Positions 1 through 9,559 of a DNA stretch of 41,959 nucleotides are shown here, one piece after another. The stretch is taken from assembly GCA_018715365.1 (NCBI GenBank), contig DVLU01000014.1, forward strand, positions 1 through 41,959, read 5' to 3'. Both the position numbers and the translations under genes were made by a program. Each line of letters opens with the position of its first letter. The stretch's first letter is position 1. The stretch is from Candidatus Ornithomonoglobus intestinigallinarum (lineage in GTDB: Bacteria > Bacillota > Clostridia > UBA1381). The notes beneath the pieces are model-generated. The model ran no database searches, was not told where the DNA came from, and saw only the letters and a program-made list of their open reading frames with translations.

Positions 1-174
1 ACTACGAACAAAAATCACCCTCGGAGTATGTCTATACGCCGTCGGGCAAGGTTTACAGCGTCGGCTGCGACCGCCGCTGTAAACTGATTTTCGTCCGTTC
101 TGAACGATTTTTTCGGACACCCCCCATGCGCACTCATTTTATATGTCGAGTTTTTTACAGCCCGTTTTGCCTTT
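1..174. other. Left flank, no gene supported
   Basis: No gene is supported here. The plus strand has an open frame running from the left edge to about base 189, but it has no recognisable domain and runs into the end of the minus-strand gene. The only structure is an inverted repeat (51-60 with 75-84, extended by 62-64 with 71-73) that could form a strong hairpin; on the plus strand it is followed by a short T-rich stretch. It could terminate a rightward gene lying outside the window. Confidence 0.4.
51..84. repeat. 10-bp perfect inverted repeat (hairpin)
   Basis: GTTTACAGCG at 51-60 is the exact reverse complement of 75-84. Inside it, 62-64 can pair with 71-73 after one mismatch, leaving a loop of about 6 bases. 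Downstream on the plus strand is TGATTTTCG, a weak U-tract, so a terminator for a gene entering from the left is possible. On the minus strand no T-run follows, so it is not a convincing terminator for the leftward gene that ends at 175. Confidence 0.35.
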
Positions 175-2359
175 TTATTGCTGTATAAAAGGTCTCATCA
201 TGGTGTCCCACAGAAATACTTTTACGCTGTCTGTATTCTGCGGCGCGTCGTATTCGTAATCGGCGGATTGCGAAACATTTTTTTCGATAAACACACCTGT
301 CAGCACGCCGTTTTCATCGTATGCGGCCGTGTATACATTTGCAGGCTCAAGCTCCGCCGGCTTTATTATGCTTACTCTTATTTTCCCGCCGTCAATTTCC
401 AGGCTGTAATCATATTGCCCGGACGTTTCGGAGCCTTCGGAAACCGTATAGCCGTCAGCCGTTTCCGTTACGGTAAAGCCGGCGGCGACAAACTGCGAAG
501 GATCGTGCGAATACGTGCCGCCCTTAACGGCTATTTCGGCAGTTGAAGCCTTATCCATTGATATACCGCCCTTAAATATACCGTTTTCAAGAGTAACGCT
601 CCCGGAAGCGTTTCTATAAAGCTGCACGGCGATGGGGTTATCCTCCGACGTATTTACAAATTCCCCGCCGGAAACGTTTATCGCGCCGCCCGACGTAAGA
701 TAGAGCACTCCCCTGCCCTTGCCGGAGGAGGTGAACTTTCCGCCGGCAATGCTTATGCTGCCGTTTGATGCGTTATTTACAATATTCCCGGATGATGAAA
801 ATTCACCGTCAAGTATCGTAACATCGGCTTCGCCCTCCGTTTTTAAAACGCCGCCGTTTTGAATATTGTTTGAAGCGGTGCAGTCCTTTATTAAAACGTC
901 AAAGTTTGATATGTTAAACGCAAAGCCGTTTGAATTTGTCGCCTCAAACGTTCCGCCTTCAACAGTGAGCAAGGTGCCTCCCTTGCTGCTTGCAAGCAGC
1001 GCCTGTCCGCCCGTTACTTTTTCCGCGGATACGGTATCATCGCCGTCCTGTATTTCGGTTACGACCTCATATTTATAGCTGTTCTTTTTATAAGCCGCAA
1101 AATCATACACGAACGTTTTTTCCGGATACGGTATAACGCGCTCCGGCTTTTCCGCGGTAAAGCCCATATCATCGGCATAAAAATACGATTCTGTTTTTGT
1201 GCCCGATGTGAATTTGATATATTGTATATCCTCGGGATAGCCTACGTTTCCGTCAAGCGGGAAAATATACTGCTTCCAACCGGTGTCACCCTCAGCAAGC
1301 TCTGCGTTAAACGACGCTATATCGCCCAGGCTTATGCCTATCGTCTGGGCCGCGCCCGACCCTTTTATTTTGATCGTAAAATATTTTGCGTTCATCGTCG
1401 GTACAGTTTCAAGCTCATATTGAACAGAGCCGCCCCACGGTCCGTCGGTTCTGTTATAGCTTATCTTTTTTTCAGTGGTATCGCTGCCTGCATAGTCCTC
1501 GACGGTTGCGTTTTCGGTCTTGAAATACGACGTTTCGGCAGGGCCTTTAACCGTGCTCTCTTTTATAAAATCGGTATTGTCAATATCAAAAAACAGCTCC
1601 GCGCCCGTCAGCAAGATATTTTGACGGATCGGCGCTGAAGAGGCCGCCGTATATTTTAAGCGACGTCCGGGACGCACTGTTTAATGCAAACACACCGTTA
1701 TACGTGCCGCCGTTTACCCAGCCGTCAAGCGACGCCGACGCCGTTTTATACGCCGCAATCCCGCTGCCCGCCGCGTTTATCGTGCTTCCCGAAATCGAAA
1801 GCGTTGACGCCTCGTCCGCCGTTATCGCCCCGACCTCGGAATCCGTTACCGTAACATATCCCATTGTTGCGGCTATGCCGGTTGTGGTACCGTATATTTT
1901 ACTGTCTTTTATGTCTATCGTATAATATGAATTTGCGCTTGCAACGCCGTTTTTAGCGCCTTTTGTTTCTATATTTTCAAGCAGCAGCTTTGACGGCGTT
2001 TTCGCCATGGTTTTTACGGCATAGTTTCCCGTTCCGTTTATGACGCCGTTTTTTATTGCAGCATCACATTCCTTGTTTTGGAAATTGAAGCCGTCATTAT
2101 CTACGATGACCTCTGCGCCGTTCAGGTCAAGGTCAAGATGCGTGCTTACATTTCCGCGTATCTGAAGCTGAAGCTCGGAACAGTCAAACGTTTCAACTCC
2201 GTCGGCAACCTTATATGTGCCGCCGTTTGTGACAGCCGCCTGCAGCTCCTCCGGCGTGCTTATTTGTACCGGCTCCTCCTCCGCAGCAAGGGCGCTCAGC
2301 GGCGCAAAAGCCGATATGCCGATTGCCAGCGAAACAAGCATCGAAATGCACTTTCTCAT
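175..2359 (-). pseudogene. Secreted beta-helix protein, split by a one-base frameshift
   Basis: Two overlapping reading frames make one gene. The 5' frame runs from 2359 to the stop at 1586, and the 3' frame from about 1677 to 175. Removing one base from the CCC run at 1604-1606 joins them (reading ...YLADG-AELFFDID...) into a protein of about 727 residues. The ATG at 2359 has a good GGAGG seven bases upstream. It starts with a signal peptide (MRKCISMLVSL..., cleaved near SALA-AEEEP). Then come short repeats of the type GG-T/E-F that build right-handed beta-helices (two blocks), a jelly-roll-like domain after the shift, and a C-terminal module ending VKVFLWDTMMRP that recurs in neighbouring secreted proteins. 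No catalytic residues could be assigned. It may bind or cleave polysaccharide at the surface. The shift may be a sequencing error or a true break. Confidence 0.75.
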
Positions 2360-2426
2360 AAAATTCCTCCTTTTTCGACTTGTCGTTCTCCGTTCTGAGA
2401 GCATAATAATGCCTTTTTGTAAAAAT

Positions 2427-2455
2427 ATTATAGCTTAACCGGACGAAAAAAAAAA
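2427..2455 (-). promoter_or_regulatory. Probable sigma-A promoter of the beta-helix gene
   Basis: The minus strand has a perfect TATAAT at 2432-2427, about 70 bases before the start codon at 2359. The -35 region at 17-base spacing is only a T-run (TTTTTT, 2455-2450), so the promoter relies on its -10. It sits between the terminator of the preceding operon and the gene, so it has a clear job. Confidence 0.5.
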
Positions 2456-2493
2456 CATGAGGTAATCTTTATTTGACCGTGTTTTTTATTTTC

Positions 2494-2524
2494 AAAAGAA
2501 AAAACACCGCATACGCGGCGTTTT
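2494..2524 (-). terminator. Rho-independent terminator after the GH31 gene
   Basis: On the minus strand the 10-base arm AAAACGCCGC pairs with GCGGTGTTTT (one G-U pair) around a GTAT loop, followed by TTCTTTT. It lies about 50 bases past the stop of the GH31 gene and closes the long polysaccharide-utilisation operon. Confidence 0.8.
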
Positions 2525-2576
2525 GTTTGCCCGCAATGCGATGTTTTTTTTATTTATTATATTATTGCTTTATGCT

Positions 2577-4943
2577 TTACAGCTCATTCGTTCCGACGGC
2601 TTCGGCAAGCGCGTTAAACAGATTTCTGTCAATATCCGTTGCCGCAAGCTCACAGAGGAATGCGGCGGCGTTTTTCGTTTGTTTCAGCTTATTGAAGATC
2701 TCTTCCTTCTGCGCGTTTGCCCACTGGGCTCTGAGCAGGATATTAAACACATTATCGTAAACGGAATTAAGTGCCGTTGTTGTTTCGATGCTCACCAAAA
2801 CATCGCCGTTTACTTTTTCAAGCTCTATAATAAGTGAATTATTTTTATAGCTTTTTGCAAATTCCTTTTTCTTTCCGTTTTCGGTCACGCTTATGTTTTG
2901 GCTGTCCGAAAGCTGCCTGAACACAAGCTTGTATTTTCTGTCTTTTATTTTAAGCTCATCGCTGCCCTGCGGAGCGCCTATAGCGAAACGGACCGTGCCG
3001 CCGAAGGAAAGCGAAAATTTTGTTTTTACGCATACGCCGTTTTCGTAGTCTGTTGAGCAGCCGTCATCCTCATACAGCTCAAAGGTATTATCGGCGCACG
3101 GGAAAATATGAAGCTCGAGCCGCGACGGGTTGTTTGTCAAATTACGGACACCGTCCCCGTCAAGCGGAATTATCCCGCCCGCGCGTACAAGCACGGGGAT
3201 CGCGGACTGCTGCCTGTACATTTTGTACGTCCCGCCGCCGTAGCAATCGCCGCTGAAAAAGTCGAACCACATGCCTTCGGGGAGATATGTGTTTACGTTT
3301 CCCATGCACGTTACGCCGTCGCCCTTTGACGTTATCGGCGACACTATCATTTCGCTGCCGAAATAATACTCATTGCGGTTTACATTGTATGCGCCGTCGT
3401 TTTCGCTTTCGTAATAAAGCGGCTCGATAAGCGGCAGCGATTCGGAATACGCTCTGTAATTCATCGTATAAAGATACGGTATAAGTGCATGCCTAAGCCT
3501 TAAAAAGCTGCCGATAACGTCCTCCGCAAGCTTATTATACTGCCACGGTTCCTTTGACTGGAAATCATTGCACATGCTGTGCAGGCGCATTATCGGCGAA
3601 AAAACTCCGAACTGCACCCAGCGCACCGCCATTTCATCATCGCGGTAACCGAACATATGCCCGCCTATATCATGGCTCCACCAGCCGTAGCCGATATTTG
3701 ACGCCGCCGATGTAAAATACGGCTGAAAATCAAGCGAAGCCCACGTTGCATACGTGTCGCCCGAAAATCCTACGGGGTACCTGTGGCTGCCCGGCCCGGA
3801 ATATCTCGAAAAAATCATCGGCCGCACATTCCTATTTTTCATATCGACAAAGTGGAAGTGATTCAGCATCCACAGCGGGTCAAGCCCCGGCGTGCCCGTT
3901 GTGTTCCCCTGCTGCCAATCCATCCACCAAAATGCAACGCCGTCCTTCTCCATCGGATGAAGCAAAATGTCAAAATATTTTTCGACAAATTCGGGATCCG
4001 TTATATCAAACTCAACCGGTTCTCCGTTTTTAACGTTCATGCTCTCGGCCATTTTTTCGTATGCGTCCTCATGCGCCGCTACTCCCTCTGCCGGATGAAG
4101 GTTCAGCGTGGCCTTTAAGCCGTGCTCGTTAAGGAAACCGAGAAATGCGCGGTGATCGGGAAACAGCTCCCTGTTCCACGAAAAGCCGGTCCAGCCGGAG
4201 CCGTATTCCGGCTTAATATCGGTATAATGCCAGTCCATATCGATAACGGCAACGGAAAACGGCAGGCTTTCGCGCTCAAACCGCAGCATAAGCTGCTCGT
4301 ATTCCTCCTGTGTGTACTTATAAAAGCGGCTCCACCAGTTGCCGAGGGCATACCGCGGGATCATCGGCGTTCTGCCGGTTAGCTTGCAGAAGTCCTTAAG
4401 CGCGGCCTTGTAATCCTTTCGATAGGCAAAAAGATACATATCGGAGCCGAAGCTTTTCCGCAAGTCCACCCAGCCGTCGTCGGCTATGATGAGCGAACGG
4501 CTGTCGTCAAGCACTGTCATTGTGCACGGCGACATTATGCCGTTTTCAAGCTCACACTCGCCGTCAACGGTATCAAGCGTGCGCGCCGTACCCTTGAGAT
4601 TAAATTCATCGTCGCCGAAATGCCACTCGTAACGTCCCGAGCTTTTAAATTTGGCGCTCAGGCTGTTTTTTGTGAACTCGCCGCCGTAATATGTAAGCTC
4701 TATTTCGGAGGTCGATATTTTAAGGGCGCCGTTTTTATGCGAAACACCGAATTCCGGCACATCAAAGCGGCGGTTTATGACGGTCTGCGTTGCGCCGTCC
4801 TCAAAATAGCCGTCTTTGTTGTATTCCATTCTGATAAGCCGCGGCGTGAGCACGGTGAATCTGTAATCGCTGCCGCGCACCTCCGCGGATCTATCGCATA
4901 CGGGCGTTGTTTTATAAATATATTTACTGTTTATTCTCCCCAT
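2577..4943 (-). CDS. GH31 family alpha-glycosidase
   Basis: A cytoplasmic glycoside hydrolase of family 31 (788 residues, no signal peptide), a family of alpha-glucosidases, alpha-xylosidases and relatives. The N-terminal beta-sandwich spans about 1-190, followed by the (beta/alpha)8 barrel. The expected nucleophile aspartate is D342 in WWMDWQQG and the acid/base is D396 in FSGDTYATW; MRLHS and the C-terminal beta domains follow. The DWQQ form of the nucleophile motif differs from the classic WxDMNE, so the substrate cannot be named. The ATG at 4943 was chosen over one 30 bases upstream because GGAGG lies seven bases before it and the upstream start would overlap the preceding gene. It is the last gene of the operon, 14 bases after the GH36 gene, and is followed by a terminator. 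It likely removes alpha-linked sugars from imported oligosaccharides. Confidence 0.9.
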   Translation of the reverse strand: MGRINSKYIYKTTPVCDRSAEVRGSDYRFTVLTPRLIRMEYNKDGYFEDGATQTVINRRFDVPEFGVSHKNGALKISTSEIELTYYGGEFTKNSLSAKFKSSGRYEWHFGDDEFNLKGTARTLDTVDGECELENGIMSPCTMTVLDDSRSLIIADDGWVDLRKSFGSDMYLFAYRKDYKAALKDFCKLTGRTPMIPRYALGNWWSRFYKYTQEEYEQLMLRFERESLPFSVAVIDMDWHYTDIKPEYGSGWTGFSWNRELFPDHRAFLGFLNEHGLKATLNLHPAEGVAAHEDAYEKMAESMNVKNGEPVEFDITDPEFVEKYFDILLHPMEKDGVAFWWMDWQQGNTTGTPGLDPLWMLNHFHFVDMKNRNVRPMIFSRYSGPGSHRYPVGFSGDTYATWASLDFQPYFTSAASNIGYGWWSHDIGGHMFGYRDDEMAVRWVQFGVFSPIMRLHSMCNDFQSKEPWQYNKLAEDVIGSFLRLRHALIPYLYTMNYRAYSESLPLIEPLYYESENDGAYNVNRNEYYFGSEMIVSPITSKGDGVTCMGNVNTYLPEGMWFDFFSGDCYGGGTYKMYRQQSAIPVLVRAGGIIPLDGDGVRNLTNNPSRLELHIFPCADNTFELYEDDGCSTDYENGVCVKTKFSLSFGGTVRFAIGAPQGSDELKIKDRKYKLVFRQLSDSQNISVTENGKKKEFAKSYKNNSLIIELEKVNGDVLVSIETTTALNSVYDNVFNILLRAQWANAQKEEIFNKLKQTKNAAAFLCELAATDIDRNLFNALAEAVGTNEL

Positions 4944-4957
4944 TTGTTTCCTCCGTT

Positions 4958-6859
4958 CTAATCGCTTATCCAAAACAACCTTGCGCAGTTGTAATCCTTC
5001 ATAACAATATCGAGCGTGCCGTCTTTAAATCTGAAATCCGTGCTGAGCGACAGCGGATATATAAGCTTTACGTTTTTTCCGAGGTCCTTGTCTATATCAA
5101 GCGTAACAAGCATTTCCCCGCTGTTTATTTTCCAGACCGCCATAAGCGTTCCGCCGTCTGTTTTAAGCCCCGCCGCCATCGCCCCGCTTTCGCCGATTTT
5201 TAAAGGCTTTGTTATATATACGGGGCTGCTTGACGATAAGTCCGCCCTGTATTTTTTATATACCGATACGGCTTCGGCTATGAGCGCGGCGTTTTTGCTG
5301 TCGCATTTATCGATATGCCCCGATAAAACCATGACTCCGAGCATTGAATTTATCATATTAAAGACGGTTTCCTCGCAGCTTCCGTTTATTATTATGCCGT
5401 CGATATCCTTTTCCCTGTCCTCGTATTTCAACGGGTACGGATATGACCAGAACCCGCAGCGCTCCGGCGGTATGCAGGACAGCGCGCCTGCGATTATCGA
5501 CGGGTTGTTGTAATAATATTCCTGGTCGGACACGCTTTGAAGGTCTGTGTGCCTTAGGAAATAAAAGTCGGCGCGCATTGCTCCGCTTGAGCAGCTCTCT
5601 ATTATGAGTTCGGGAAATTTCTCGCGCAGCTCGTCAATAAACGACAAAAACGCCGCCCTGTGACGCGCATATCCTTCGCTTAAGCTGTCGCCGCCGTCGC
5701 ATCCGACCGTTAAATTATGGTTGTAATCATTTTTTATGTATCGGACGCCGAGCTCATAAAGGCGCTCAACAGCGCGCATCGTATATTCCCTTACTTTTTC
5801 CTTTCTGAAATCGAGAAACGCGCGGCTGCCGCCGACAATTACGCCGTTTCTTGTGAGCAGGCAATCGTTAAGCTCCTTATATACATCCGACTCCGAGGAG
5901 CACGACTCCATTTCAAGCCATACTCCCGGTATCATATTCCGGCGCTTTATGCAGTCTGTTATCCCTTTGAACCCGAGCGGCTCAAAGCGGCTGTCGCACG
6001 GCGTCCAGTCGCCCAGGTGATCGCCGGCGCGGCCGGATTCGTACCAGCCGTCGTCTATGCAGAAAACCTCGCAGCCCGCATCCGCGGCGGCGTCTATAAG
6101 CGGCAGCAGCTTGGCGTAATCGGGATTTGCCCAAAGGCAGTTCATATAGTCGTTAAATATGACCATCGGCGATACCGCCCGCTTCGACCACCTCTCTCGC
6201 TTAAAATCGTTAAGCAGCCTTACGGCGTCGCTCAAGCCGCCGCTCACGCAGCCGCTGATCGTTTCTCCCGATATATATTCATCGCCCGGCTTTAATATTT
6301 TCTGCCAGCCGTCGTTGCAGATAAATGCGGAATTTGCTTCAACGTAAAGCGAACCCTCGGATATGCCTATTTCAAAATACCAGCCCGACAGCGGCTCAGT
6401 TTCAAAAAAATGCGTTACGCCCTTTTTATTGTCCTTTATCATTATCATCGGATAATATTCCGACGTCGTTTGGCTGCCGTTAAACGATATTTTCGCGGCC
6501 GACGTATTCAGGTGGTTTGACGCGTCATATATGCCAAGCCCGCGGCACGTATATTCCTGCCACTGCATCTCGCCCTGCCAGCCGCATTTGCAGATATATA
6601 TCGCGTAGCGGCCGTTGTCGTACTCGCCTATATCGGAAATAAGCGCCGAACCGACATGGACGAGCACAACGTCGCCGTTTGATATATTCCGCACATATGT
6701 GCGCTCAACCTCAACTCCGTTTTCTTTTGTATGTTTATGCTCTGCGCTTATCTTCTCATTGCCGTTCCCGATGCCGGGGAACGATGCAAGCGCCCAGTTT
6801 GTAAAATCCCCTTCGGCCTTTACCGTAAAGCGGGGCTTTTCTTTTAATGCTTCGCTCAT
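4958..6859 (-). CDS. GH36 family alpha-galactosidase
   Basis: A predicted cytoplasmic alpha-galactosidase (633 residues, no signal peptide) that would hydrolyse terminal alpha-galactosyl residues. The N-terminal beta-supersandwich (1-220) is followed by a TIM barrel. Visible motifs are CIDDGW (about 267-272), the nucleophile D378 in YIKNDYN, the conserved ESCSSGAMRAD (421-431) and the acid/base D445 in SVSDQEYY. The length is slightly below the 700-750 residues of classic GH36 enzymes but complete in its motifs. GGGAGG lies seven bases before the ATG. It sits between the AraC regulator and the GH31 gene with short gaps, so it is part of the same transcript. Family members with other alpha-galactoside or N-acetyl specificity exist, so the exact substrate is inferred. 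Confidence 0.88.
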   Translation of the reverse strand: MSEALKEKPRFTVKAEGDFTNWALASFPGIGNGNEKISAEHKHTKENGVEVERTYVRNISNGDVVLVHVGSALISDIGEYDNGRYAIYICKCGWQGEMQWQEYTCRGLGIYDASNHLNTSAAKISFNGSQTTSEYYPMIMIKDNKKGVTHFFETEPLSGWYFEIGISEGSLYVEANSAFICNDGWQKILKPGDEYISGETISGCVSGGLSDAVRLLNDFKRERWSKRAVSPMVIFNDYMNCLWANPDYAKLLPLIDAAADAGCEVFCIDDGWYESGRAGDHLGDWTPCDSRFEPLGFKGITDCIKRRNMIPGVWLEMESCSSESDVYKELNDCLLTRNGVIVGGSRAFLDFRKEKVREYTMRAVERLYELGVRYIKNDYNHNLTVGCDGGDSLSEGYARHRAAFLSFIDELREKFPELIIESCSSGAMRADFYFLRHTDLQSVSDQEYYYNNPSIIAGALSCIPPERCGFWSYPYPLKYEDREKDIDGIIINGSCEETVFNMINSMLGVMVLSGHIDKCDSKNAALIAEAVSVYKKYRADLSSSSPVYITKPLKIGESGAMAAGLKTDGGTLMAVWKINSGEMLVTLDIDKDLGKNVKLIYPLSLSTDFRFKDGTLDIVMKDYNCARLFWISD

Positions 6860-6895
6860 AACAATACCTCCCGCAAAAACACGGCAGTATTTTTG

Positions 6896-7660
6896 CTATT
6901 TTATATTCATATGCGTTTTTGAATAGATATTTCTGTATTTTGTCGGCGTTGTGTTTTCATGATACTTAAAGTAATTCACAAACGCCGTGCAGTCGGAAAA
7001 GCCGAGCATGGCGGCAATTTCCGAAACGTTCAAATTCGTATTGCACAAAAGGTCCTTCGCCCTGCTTATAAGAAACTGGTTTATTATTCCCTTGAGCGTT
7101 GAACCGTAGCTTTTTTTCATAAGCTTTGATATATATTCGGGGTTGAATCTGAAATGCTCCGCCACCTTATTTACCGTAAGCTTTGCATCGACGTTCACCC
7201 TCACCCATTCGTAAATATCGTCGCTTGTTTTCTGGCTGCTGCCCATGCGCTTGTCCTCGACGATTATCTGAGCGACTATATATGAAATGTACGCGTCAAG
7301 TATATACTGAGGATATATGCTCCGCGGCAGGCTGCTCAAATGATTAAGCTCCTTGAAAATATATGAGCTGCCGAAATGCTCCATAAAAAACGGCATATTA
7401 AGATCCACCTCGTCGGCATGGAAATGTATCCAGTAAAAGCTTGTGTTTGACGTACTCTTTTTAAAGCCCTTGTGCATAACGCCCGGCGACAGTATCATAA
7501 GATTTTTCCGCCGCGCCGTAAGAAAAACATCACCCTCGCATATGTTCACCTCTCCGTTTACAACGTAGATTATCTCGTATGTCTTTTCTGTTTTTTCGGG
7601 ATGGATCCATTCTCCGTTAAACTCGAACAGACCCATTCCCGCGAAACGCAAATCGAACAT
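6896..7660 (-). CDS. AraC-family transcriptional regulator
   Basis: A 254-residue regulator with an N-terminal cupin-like sugar-sensing domain (about 10-130, including the typical LSPGVMHKGF stretch). The C-terminal AraC double helix-turn-helix spans about 155-250 (LTVNKVAEHFRFNPEYIS, then NVSEIAAMLGFSD and PTKYR). It is the only transcription factor inside the utilisation operon, so it is the best candidate to activate it in response to an intracellular oligosaccharide. Its targets are not visible directly; the promoter with an inverted repeat upstream of the permeases (33154-33335) is a candidate. The ATG at 7660 has a weak GGGG site six bases upstream. The gene lies 48 bases after the DUF1680 gene and 36 bases before the GH36 gene. 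Confidence 0.9.
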   Translation of the reverse strand: MFDLRFAGMGLFEFNGEWIHPEKTEKTYEIIYVVNGEVNICEGDVFLTARRKNLMILSPGVMHKGFKKSTSNTSFYWIHFHADEVDLNMPFFMEHFGSSYIFKELNHLSSLPRSIYPQYILDAYISYIVAQIIVEDKRMGSSQKTSDDIYEWVRVNVDAKLTVNKVAEHFRFNPEYISKLMKKSYGSTLKGIINQFLISRAKDLLCNTNLNVSEIAAMLGFSDCTAFVNYFKYHENTTPTKYRNIYSKTHMNIK

Positions 7661-7708
7661 ATTGTACCCCGTTTTTTCTCTCCGTTAAATTTTATGGCAT
7701 GAATATAT

Positions 7709-9547
7709 TTACAATAACTTTATCCACGCTTCCGTTTCCGAATCGCGGCGCCACGTTTTTCCCGACGACGCGTAATCGGTCACTTTTATTTTTTCCTCTC
7801 CAGTGTCTATTATGCCCTGCACCATAGACTTAAAAAGCTTATCCGTTTTTGCAAATATCATCTCCTCTTTCGGTCCGCTTATCGCCGTCCCCGTTTTTCC
7901 GAGGCGCGCGTCGCGCGCAAGCACAAGCGGTCCGCGCATAAATGAAATATAATTATCGTTTTCGCTCCTTAAGGCGCGTATACTCATATCAAGCTCAAGC
8001 TCGATAACATCGCCGCCGTTCCATATGCGGTCGATTGTTACGGCGCCGTTTTCGGCGGGAATATATAGCTCTTCTTTGTTTACCGCCAATGAAAAGCCTT
8101 TTGCCCAATACGGTATGCGAAGCTGTATTTTAAAGCGTTCGGATTCCTTAAGCTCCGTTTTTATCGTTATTTTCCCTTCCGACGGATATTCCGTTCCCGT
8201 TTTGAATACAACGTCTTTGCCGTTTTTGCAAAAGCATGCTTCTCCTGGCAGATACAGCATAAACGCCCAGCCGCCGTTCGTCTGCATGACGCCCGATTGC
8301 GGGACAAGGCCTATTCCCGCCGCGCCTATTGCTATGCAGCAGCCGCAGTAGGATGTGTTGTTTTGCATTGCCTTAAAGCCGCCGACGGCTCTGCCGCGTA
8401 TACCGGCCCTTATTGGGCTGTAGCTGTCAAAAAGCTGCGGCCTGTGCGTTTTATGGTACGTATCGTAAACGTCCCTGTAATACGGCTCGTCAAACGTCGC
8501 TTCGCTGCCGCAAAGGCTTTCCTCCGTGTTTACCGCGCCGTAGAGCGCGTTAAACGCCGAGCGTTCTATTTCATCGGCATATTTTGTATCTCCCGTAAGC
8601 TTCAGGAGCTTAAAGCAAAGCTTCATCCATGTTACCGTAACGCACGTTTCCTGCATAAGCCCGTTTCTGTCATCCGACGTCTGCATCACGCGCGCATTGT
8701 CAAAAAGCTCGTGGCTGCACCCTGCCGAACCGATTATCGTTATTTCGGTTTCTATAAGCTTATCGGCAAAGCGTATTGCCGTATCGCGCTTTTTTTCATC
8801 GCCGGTTGCTTTATAATACTCGATAACACCCTCAAAGCACGACATGAGTTCGTATGCTTTCGTCACGGGGTATTCAAACGGCGCAAGCTCGTTTTCGTAT
8901 GCGGCTTTAAATATATCAAAGCCCTTTGCGCCGCCGTTTTCTATTATATAATCCGCAAAATCGATATAGCGCTTTTCGCCCGTCAGATTATACATTAAAA
9001 CGGCCGGTTCAAGTATTGATGATGAATTTATGCCGCCCCATATTTCGGAGGTGTCGGTTATGTTTATTTTGTCTCGGCCTATGCGTGAAATTATATAATC
9101 CAAATGCGCCTTTGCCGCGCTCACGGCACGGCTTTTAAGCTCCTCGCCGGCGCAAATGCCTATAAAATGTATAAGCCCCAGCAGCACGTATTTCCTGCTC
9201 CACATATCCCAGCCGTGAAATTCCCTTTCGGCGCTGTACGTTGCTATTCTGCCGTACCCGTCGGCGCACAAAATAAGCTCCCGCACCGATTCGGATAAGA
9301 TATTGTAAAGCTCCTCATCCTTTGTGTATTCGTAAACGATGCACGCGCCGCGCATAAGCTTGCCCCAGTATTCGCCGCGCCAGCCGTTGTCGGCGTCATC
9401 GGGAAAGGATTTAAACTGTTCCGTTACAAGCTTCCACAGTTCCCTGTCTTTCAGCTGCACGTGCTCCGCATATTTTATCATTTCATCGGCTATGCCCGTA
9501 AGCTTAAGGCTGCGGCACGGCGTGAGCGCGTCTGTTATTTTCTTCAT
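7709..9547 (-). CDS. GH127-like (DUF1680) beta-L-arabinofuranosidase, divergent
   Basis: A 612-residue cytoplasmic (alpha/alpha)6-barrel protein of the DUF1680 superfamily, whose characterised members (GH127/GH146) are zinc-dependent beta-L-arabinofuranosidases using a cysteine nucleophile. The metal and catalytic residues can be matched to the family pattern: E300 and C302 in QETC, C403-C404 in YCGCC, and E280 in SHELFD as the possible acid/base. The usual CCPPN after the cysteine pair is replaced by CCIAIG, so this is a divergent branch and specificity may differ. A textbook GGAGGTG lies before the ATG at 9547, 12 bases after the neighbouring GH127 gene, which is a distant paralogue. It probably removes beta-arabinofuranose or a related sugar from imported oligosaccharides. 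Confidence 0.8.
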   Translation of the reverse strand: MKKITDALTPCRSLKLTGIADEMIKYAEHVQLKDRELWKLVTEQFKSFPDDADNGWRGEYWGKLMRGACIVYEYTKDEELYNILSESVRELILCADGYGRIATYSAEREFHGWDMWSRKYVLLGLIHFIGICAGEELKSRAVSAAKAHLDYIISRIGRDKINITDTSEIWGGINSSSILEPAVLMYNLTGEKRYIDFADYIIENGGAKGFDIFKAAYENELAPFEYPVTKAYELMSCFEGVIEYYKATGDEKKRDTAIRFADKLIETEITIIGSAGCSHELFDNARVMQTSDDRNGLMQETCVTVTWMKLCFKLLKLTGDTKYADEIERSAFNALYGAVNTEESLCGSEATFDEPYYRDVYDTYHKTHRPQLFDSYSPIRAGIRGRAVGGFKAMQNNTSYCGCCIAIGAAGIGLVPQSGVMQTNGGWAFMLYLPGEACFCKNGKDVVFKTGTEYPSEGKITIKTELKESERFKIQLRIPYWAKGFSLAVNKEELYIPAENGAVTIDRIWNGGDVIELELDMSIRALRSENDNYISFMRGPLVLARDARLGKTGTAISGPKEEMIFAKTDKLFKSMVQGIIDTGEEKIKVTDYASSGKTWRRDSETEAWIKLL

Positions 9548-9559
9548 CGGCGCACCTCC

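Noticed and set aside
1-189. Open plus-strand frame from the left edge
   Set aside because: Translation has no recognisable domain, it overlaps the end of the beta-helix gene, and no start or ribosome-binding site can be seen.
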